The notes below the pieces were generated by a model. That model worked only from the letters and a program-made list of their open reading frames with translations. It was not told the origin of the DNA and ran no database searches. Of a DNA stretch of 12,085 bases, positions 8,210 through 12,085 are shown one piece after another. The DNA comes from Clostridia bacterium (GTDB taxonomy: Bacteria > Bacillota_A > Clostridia > TANB77 > CAG-508): positions 1 through 12,085 of the forward strand of contig JAAWCC010000143.1 in the NCBI GenBank assembly GCA_022792975.1, in the 5' to 3' direction. A program made the translations under genes and the position numbers. Position 1 is the first letter of the stretch; each line of letters opens with the position of its first letter.

Positions 8210-8797
8210 ATGAATATAGGAATTGATATAGATAATACAATTACAGATATACAAGAAAAAGTAGATAAAGCAGCATATGACTATGCAAGGAGGCTTGGAA
8301 AACATATTAACGAAAGTAAAAGTGTTTTAGAGGAAATGAATAATAATGGAGATGTGTATAGGGAAAAGCTAGGTTTTACTTATGAGGAATTAAAATATTT
8401 TCTAAAAGTAATTAAAGAGGAGATTACGAATATAGCAAAACCAAGGGAGTATGCAGTAGAAACAATAAGAAAATTAAGAAAAGAGGGGAACAAAATAGTT
8501 ATTATAACAGCAAGAGATAGTGAATTTCATGATGACCCATATGCATTAAGCAAAGAATGGTTAGATAGAAGCAATATTGAATATGATAAATTGATAGTAA
8601 ATGCTAGAGAAAAAGGGAGTGTTTGCAAAGAAGAAGGAATTGATATATTTATAGATGACCAGTTAAATAATTGCTTAGATGTTTTAAAACAAGGGATAAA
8701 AGTTATAAGAATGACAGATGGAAATAGTAGAAATAGTGAAATAGTTGATATAAATGATTGGAATAAGATATATGAATTTATAGGAGGAAGCAAATAA
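8210..8797 (+). CDS. HAD-superfamily 5'-nucleotidase (NT5C/YqfW-like)
   Basis: This 195-aa cytosolic HAD-fold phosphatase probably removes the phosphate from (deoxy)nucleoside monophosphates. HAD motif I is at the start as D6-I-D8-N-T-I-T, with D6 the expected nucleophile and D8 the acid/base. Motif II is I-I-T-A-R-D near residue 101. A lysine downstream (in D-K-L-I-V-N) is a candidate for motif III. Motif IV is F-I-D-D-Q. The overall pattern resembles the NT5C-like group of bacterial nucleotidases. The ATG at 8210 lies one base after the preceding stop, and the next gene starts directly after its own stop, so it is in the middle of an operon. There are no in-frame CGG codons. The exact substrate cannot be told. 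Confidence 0.85.
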   Translation: MNIGIDIDNTITDIQEKVDKAAYDYARRLGKHINESKSVLEEMNNNGDVYREKLGFTYEELKYFLKVIKEEITNIAKPREYAVETIRKLRKEGNKIVIITARDSEFHDDPYALSKEWLDRSNIEYDKLIVNAREKGSVCKEEGIDIFIDDQLNNCLDVLKQGIKVIRMTDGNSRNSEIVDINDWNKIYEFIGGSK

Positions 8798-9236
8798 ATG
8801 AAATATTGTCGGATGCAAAAATGAAAATATTGAATATAGAAAAAGACCAGGAGCATATGCAATTATTGTCAAAAAAAATGAGGAAAAGGTTGGAATTGTA
8901 ACAGATGGAAAAAGTTATTTTTATTTGGGTGGAGGCATAGAAAAAGGTGAAACAAAGTTAGAAGCACTAAGAAGAGAACTGCTCGAAGAAGCGGGATATA
9001 CAATAAAAAATATTAGAGAATTTGACGAAGTTGGAGATTACATATATGATAAAGAAAAAGGATATATTGAAGTAATTGCAAATGTATATATTGCAGAATT
9101 TGACGAAAAGGTAACAGAGCCAATTGAAAAAGATCATACTGTGCTTTGGGTAAATCCAAAAGAATATGAACACAAAATGTGCAGAGATTGGCAAAATTAT
9201 ATTATAGAGGAATATGCAAAGAAAATTGAAGGATAG
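8798..9236 (+). CDS. Nudix hydrolase, read through one CGGA site
   Basis: Nudix enzymes hydrolyse nucleoside diphosphates linked to another moiety, often cleaning up damaged nucleotides. The full Nudix box G-x5-E-x7-R-E-x-x-E-E-x-G is present, written as G-G-I-E-K-G-E ... R-R-E-L-L-E-E-A-G-Y near residues 43-65. The ATG at 8798 directly abuts the stop of the upstream nucleotidase and is preceded by AGGAGG. In triplets that start yields only eight codons. Reading CGGA at 8810-8813 as residue 5 (M-K-Y-C-G-C-K-N) opens a continuous 145-aa frame through R-P-G-A-Y-A-I-I-V, the usual entry to the Nudix fold. Without the shift the only start candidates lie inside the domain. The substrate is unknown. 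Confidence 0.92.
8810..8813 (+). other. Recoding site CGGA at the start of the Nudix gene (residue 5)
   Basis: The in-frame CGG is codon 5 and follows tgt. It links the only well-placed start (AGGAGG upstream, ATG at 8798) to the Nudix domain. Being so early, it would control all synthesis of the protein. Confidence 0.87.
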
Positions 9237-9251
9237 TAAAAAATATTATCC
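9231..9251 (+). terminator. Possible terminator after the Nudix gene
   Basis: GGATAGT (9231-9237) can pair with ATTATCC (9245-9251), including one G-U pair, around a 7-nt loop that overlaps the stop codon. A T-run follows only at about 9267-9272, after a 15-nt gap, so this is a weak candidate. A new promoter immediately downstream makes an operon end here plausible. Confidence 0.35.
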
Positions 9252-9296
9252 TAACAAATATTCTCCTTTTTTCACAAAAAATTTACCAAAAAAACA

Positions 9297-9324
9297 TTGA
9301 CTTTCGGAAAATTCATTGTATAAT
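9297..9324 (+). promoter_or_regulatory. Sigma-A type promoter of the ABC exporter operon
   Basis: TTGACT at 9297-9302 and TATAAT at 9319-9324 are separated by 16 bp, about 30 nt before the ATG at 9356, which has AAAGGAG before it. The -10 box is perfect and the -35 has one mismatch. Confidence 0.75.
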
Positions 9325-9355
9325 AGAAAAACAGTATTAAAAAAGGAGATAAAAA

Positions 9356-11122
9356 ATGCTAAAATTACTTAGAAAATTAAATAAAAAAGAGGTTTTGCTT
9401 ATTGGAGTTTGTCTGATATTTATAATTTTTCAAGTATGGCTAGATTTAAAAATGCCAGATTATATGTCAGAAATAACAAAACTTGTTCAGACTCAAGGAA
9501 GCGAAATTAAGGATATATTAAAACAAGGGGGTTTTATGCTTGCATGTGCAGCAGGAAGCTTAGCTGCTGCTTGTGTTGTACGGATATTTTGCGTCATATA
9601 TTGCAACATCATTTTCTAAGAAGATTAGAGGAGATTTATTTGAAAAAGTTGAAGATTTTAGCATGGAGGAAATGAATAAATTTTCTATAAGTAGCTTGAT
9701 TACAAGAACTACAAATGATGTCACACAAGTTGAAATGTTTCTTGCCATGGGACTCCAGCTTATAGTAAAAGCGCCAATAACAGCTGTTTGGGCGGTGCTT
9801 AAGATATTAGATAAAAACTTCACTTGGAGTGCAATTACAGGTGGAGCTGTTTTGATACTTATTTTAACAATAGGAATTTTAATGAAATTAGTTTTACCAA
9901 ATTTCAAAAAGGTTCAAAAATTAATTGATAAGGTGAATAATGTAACACGTGAAAATTTAACAGGTATTAGAGTTGTAAGAGCATTTAATGCAGAGGAATA
10001 TCAAGAAGAAAAATTTGATGAACAAAATGCTAATTTGACAAAGCTTCAGACTTTTAACCAAAGAATGCTGGCAATAATGTCACCTATTATGTATTTAATT
10101 ATGAATGGAATTACCCTTTCAATATATTTTGCAGGAGCATATATGATACAGAATGCAGGTATAGCTGATAAAATAGGAATTTTCAGTAATATGGTTGTTT
10201 TTTCAGCATATGCAATGCAGGTTATAATATCATTTTTAATGCTTGCTATGATATTTATGATGTGGCCTAGGGCGTCAGTTTCTGCAAATAGAATAAAAGA
10301 AGTTTTCGAATGTAAAATTTCGATAAGAGATGGCGAGATAAGAGAAAATAAAACGGATTTGAAGGGAGCCGTAGAATTTAAAAATGTATATTTTAAATAT
10401 CCAGATGGGCAGGAAAATGTGTTAAAAGACATATCATTTAGAGTGAATAAGGGAGAAACACTTGCAATAATAGGCTCAACAGGGTGCCGGAAAATCTACT
10501 TTAATTAACTTGATACCAAGGTTTTTTGATGCAACAAAGGGAGAAGTATTAGTTGACGGAATTAATGTAAAAGAATATAATCAGGAGTTTTTACACAACA
10601 AGATTGGTTATGTTCCGCAAAGAGCTGTAATGTTTAGTGATACCGTAAAAGGAAATGTAGGCTATGGTGAAGGTGGAAAGGAAAAAAATGAAGAGGAAAT
10701 TATAAAAGCAATAGAAGTTGCACAAGGAAAAGAGTTCGTGGAGAAAATGGGAGAGGGATATGAGTCTCACATAGCAAGTGGAGGAAGTAATATAAGTGGG
10801 GGACAAAAGCAAAGACTTGCAATAGCAAGGGCAATTGCAAGAAATCCAGAAATATATATTTTTGACGATTCTTTTTCAGCACTTGATTATAAAACAGATA
10901 GTAAGCTTAGGAGTGAGCTTAAAGAATATACAAAGGAGGCAAGTAATATAATTGTTGCTCAAAGGATAGGGACAGTAATGAATGCTGACCAAATTCTAGT
11001 GTTAGATGAGGGGAGATGTGTGCGGAAAGGGAACGCATAAAGAGCTTCTTAAAGACTGCTCGGTTTACAGAGAAATAGCATATTCACAGTTAAGTAAGGA
11101 GGAGTTAGAGGATGGAGAATAA
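9356..11122 (+). CDS. ABC exporter half-transporter (multidrug type), read through three CGGA sites
   Basis: This is a membrane domain fused to an ATPase domain. The transmembrane part covers residues 1 to about 320. The ATPase has Walker A G-S-T-G-C-G-K-S-T (373-381), a Q-loop around V-P-Q-R, signature S-G-G-Q-K-Q-R, and Walker B I-Y-I-F-D-D. In triplets the frame is broken at 9581, 10488 and 11023 (residues 76, 378 and 556). Reading CGGA as Gly gives 587 aa, the normal length. It restores G-Y-F-A-S-Y in the membrane domain, the key Walker A glycine, and the terminal V-G-K-G-T-H-K-E-L-L. After Walker B the usual catalytic Glu is Asp (D-D-S-F-S-A-L-D), the mark of the degenerate partner in heterodimeric exporters. 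That fits the second half-transporter gene overlapping its end by 11 nt. The transported substrate is unknown. Confidence 0.95.
9581..9584 (+). other. Recoding site CGGA in ABC subunit 1 (residue 76)
   Basis: The in-frame CGG follows gta. The +1 frame gives G-Y-F-A-S-Y-I-A-T-S-F-S, the usual run into the helix before K-K-I-R-G-D-L-F. The triplet frame ends 12 codons later. Confidence 0.93.
10488..10491 (+). other. Recoding site CGGA in Walker A of ABC subunit 1 (residue 378)
   Basis: The in-frame CGG follows tgc. The decoded residue is the glycine immediately before the catalytic lysine in G-S-T-G-C-G-K-S-T, which is invariant in ABC ATPases. It is one of the strongest proofs that the four bases mean glycine. 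Confidence 0.98.
11023..11026 (+). other. Recoding site CGGA in ABC subunit 1 (residue 556)
   Basis: The in-frame CGG follows gtg. The +1 frame supplies the conserved end segment V-G-K-G-T-H-K-E-L-L and on to Y-R-E-I-A-Y-S-Q. The triplet frame stops four codons later. Confidence 0.95.
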
Positions 11123-12085
11123 TGAGAAAAAACATGTACAAAGAAATGTTGGACCAAATCGTGTGTATGAAAAACCAAAGAATTTTAAAAAATCTATAAT
11201 GAAACTTCTTCGGCTATAATAAAAAATTAAGGATTTTTTATATTATAGCAATTATATGTGGAATTGTAAGTTCAATTTGTGCTATAATTGGTCCTAATAA
11301 ACTTTCAGAGCTTACAGATACAATCACAGTAGGATTAATTACTGGCATAGATTTTGAAAAGCTAAAAAGTATAGCAATATTTATGATATGTATTTATTTA
11401 ACAAGTGCAGCTTTTGACTTTTGTGCAGGTTTTATAATGGCAACATCTGCAAATAAGTTAGCAAAAGGGCTTAGAACCAATATTTCAAAAAAGATAAATA
11501 GACTTCCATTAAGATATTTTGATAAGCACTCTTTTGGAGATATTTTATCAAGAGTTACAAATGATGTAGATACAATAGGAATGACAGTTAGTCAGAATTT
11601 AGGAAGCTTTACATCAGCAATTGCACTTTTAATTGCAGCTGTTATTATGATGTTTTATACAAACTGGATAATGGCTTTAACTGCTATTTTAACTTCTCTT
11701 ATAGGCTTTGTATTTATGTTTGGAATACTTCGGAAAATCACAGAAATATTTTAATAAAAGGCAGGTTGAGCTAGGAAGCTTAAACGGACATATAGAGGAA
11801 ATGTATTCTGGATATAACGTTGTAAAAGTATATAATGGAAGGAGGAAGGCTATAAATGATTTTCAGAAATTAAATGAAGGATTATTTTTATGTAGCAGAA
11901 AAAGTCAATTTTTATCAGGACTTATGCAGCCAATAATGGCATTTGTCGGAAACTTAAGTTATGTTGCAGTATGTGTTATGGGTGCAGTATTAGTTAAAGA
12001 AGAAATTATAACCTTTGGTGTTATCGTTGCTTTTATTCTTTATGCAAGATTATTTACATCACCACTACAACAAATTGCACAAGGA
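11112..12085 (+). CDS. ABC exporter half-transporter, second subunit (3' end outside window), read through two CGGN sites
   Basis: Only the N-terminal extension and most of the membrane domain are inside the window. The ATG at 11112 overlaps the stop of the upstream subunit and has AAGGAGG about 10 nt before it. The first 33 residues are hydrophilic. Reading CGGC at 11211-11214 (residue 34) joins them to Y-N-K-K-L-R and a first membrane helix (I-A-I-I-C-G-I-V). Next come the familiar L-P-L-R-Y-F-D-K-H-S-F-G-D-I-L-S-R-V-T-N-D-V-D-T segment and more helices. Reading CGGA at 11731-11734 (residue 207) continues into K-S-Q-K-Y-F-N-K-R-Q and G-H-I-E-E-M-Y-S-G, both typical of exporter membrane domains. 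The frame then stays open to the window end. It probably forms a heterodimer with the upstream subunit and should supply the canonical catalytic Glu, which cannot be seen here. Confidence 0.93.
11211..11214 (+). other. Recoding site CGGC in ABC subunit 2 (residue 34)
   Basis: The in-frame CGG follows ctt. It is the only CGGC among the sites. The triplet frame stops at once (cgg cta taa). The +1 frame enters the first membrane helix of the exporter. Confidence 0.9.
11731..11734 (+). other. Recoding site CGGA in ABC subunit 2 (residue 207)
   Basis: The in-frame CGG follows ctt. The +1 frame continues with K-S-Q-K-Y-F, the conserved coupling-helix region of exporter membrane domains. The triplet frame stops seven codons later. 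Confidence 0.94.

Noticed and set aside
9305..9308. CGGA in the spacer of the ABC operon promoter
   Set aside because: It lies in untranslated promoter DNA, so the codon rule does not apply. CGG in the antitoxin repeats is likewise non-coding.

Overview
This window is AT-rich DNA, nearly all coding on the + strand, and most likely comes from an uncultured member of the Clostridia (Bacillota). The signs are: Shine-Dalgarno sites of the GGAGG type, AGA/AGG as the usual arginine codons, a GerW/YtfJ sporulation-type protein, and the linkage scpA - DUF2953 - ytfJ. No species can be named from the sequence alone.

The central observation is a non-standard translation rule. Seven genes (recX, an AI-2E family permease gene, pgsA, ligA, a Nudix hydrolase gene and both genes of an ABC exporter pair) look broken into pieces. 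Every break lies exactly at an in-frame CGG codon, and each is repaired by advancing one base, so that the four bases CGGN are read as one residue. I count 20 such sites (17 CGGA and one each of CGGT, CGGG and CGGC) and no in-frame CGG that can be read as an ordinary triplet. Where family motifs allow a test, the residue is glycine: the Walker A glycine of the ABC protein, both glycines of the ligase V-G-R-T-G motif, and glycines in its I-G-D, H-V-G and A-G-E-D-A-G-S-K motifs. CGGN in the other two frames (for example gac-gga in the ligase K-I-D-G motif) causes no shift. CGT and CGC are read normally as arginine. The reconstructed proteins have normal family lengths (LigA 669 aa, PgsA 201, Nudix 145, ABC subunit 587). 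The simplest reading is that CGG has lost its triplet meaning and that CGGN acts as a four-base glycine codon, or an obligatory +1 shift into GGN. The closest precedent I know is the AGG/CCC +1 shifting in Perkinsus mitochondrial cox1.

Layout: recA 3' end (1-581); recX (608-1097, one recoding site); scpA (about 1162-1923) without its usual scpB partner; a DUF2953 protein (1996-2625) overlapping gerW/ytfJ (2579-3229); the AI-2E/YtvI-like permease (3301-4404, six sites); a type III toxin-antitoxin locus (promoter at 4422-4451, three 37-nt tandem repeats forming the RNA antitoxin at 4491-4601, a terminator-like hairpin at 4605-4630, and toxN at 4654-5196); pgsA (5356-5962, one site); ligA (5976-7991, six sites) overlapping a 76-aa unknown gene (7978-8208); a HAD-family 5'-nucleotidase (8210-8797); a Nudix hydrolase (8798-9236, one site); a promoter (9297-9324); and an ABC exporter pair (9356-11122 with three sites; 11112 to the window end with two sites).

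Functionally these are mostly housekeeping genes: recombination and its control, chromosome condensation, sporulation, phosphatidylglycerol synthesis, DNA ligation, nucleotide clean-up and export. One probable phage-defence module sits among them. Because ligA and pgsA are normally essential and need six shifts and one shift respectively, the decoding must be efficient if the sequence is correct. ToxN, ScpA, GerW, the nucleotidase and the visible part of RecA contain no in-frame CGG and read straight through.
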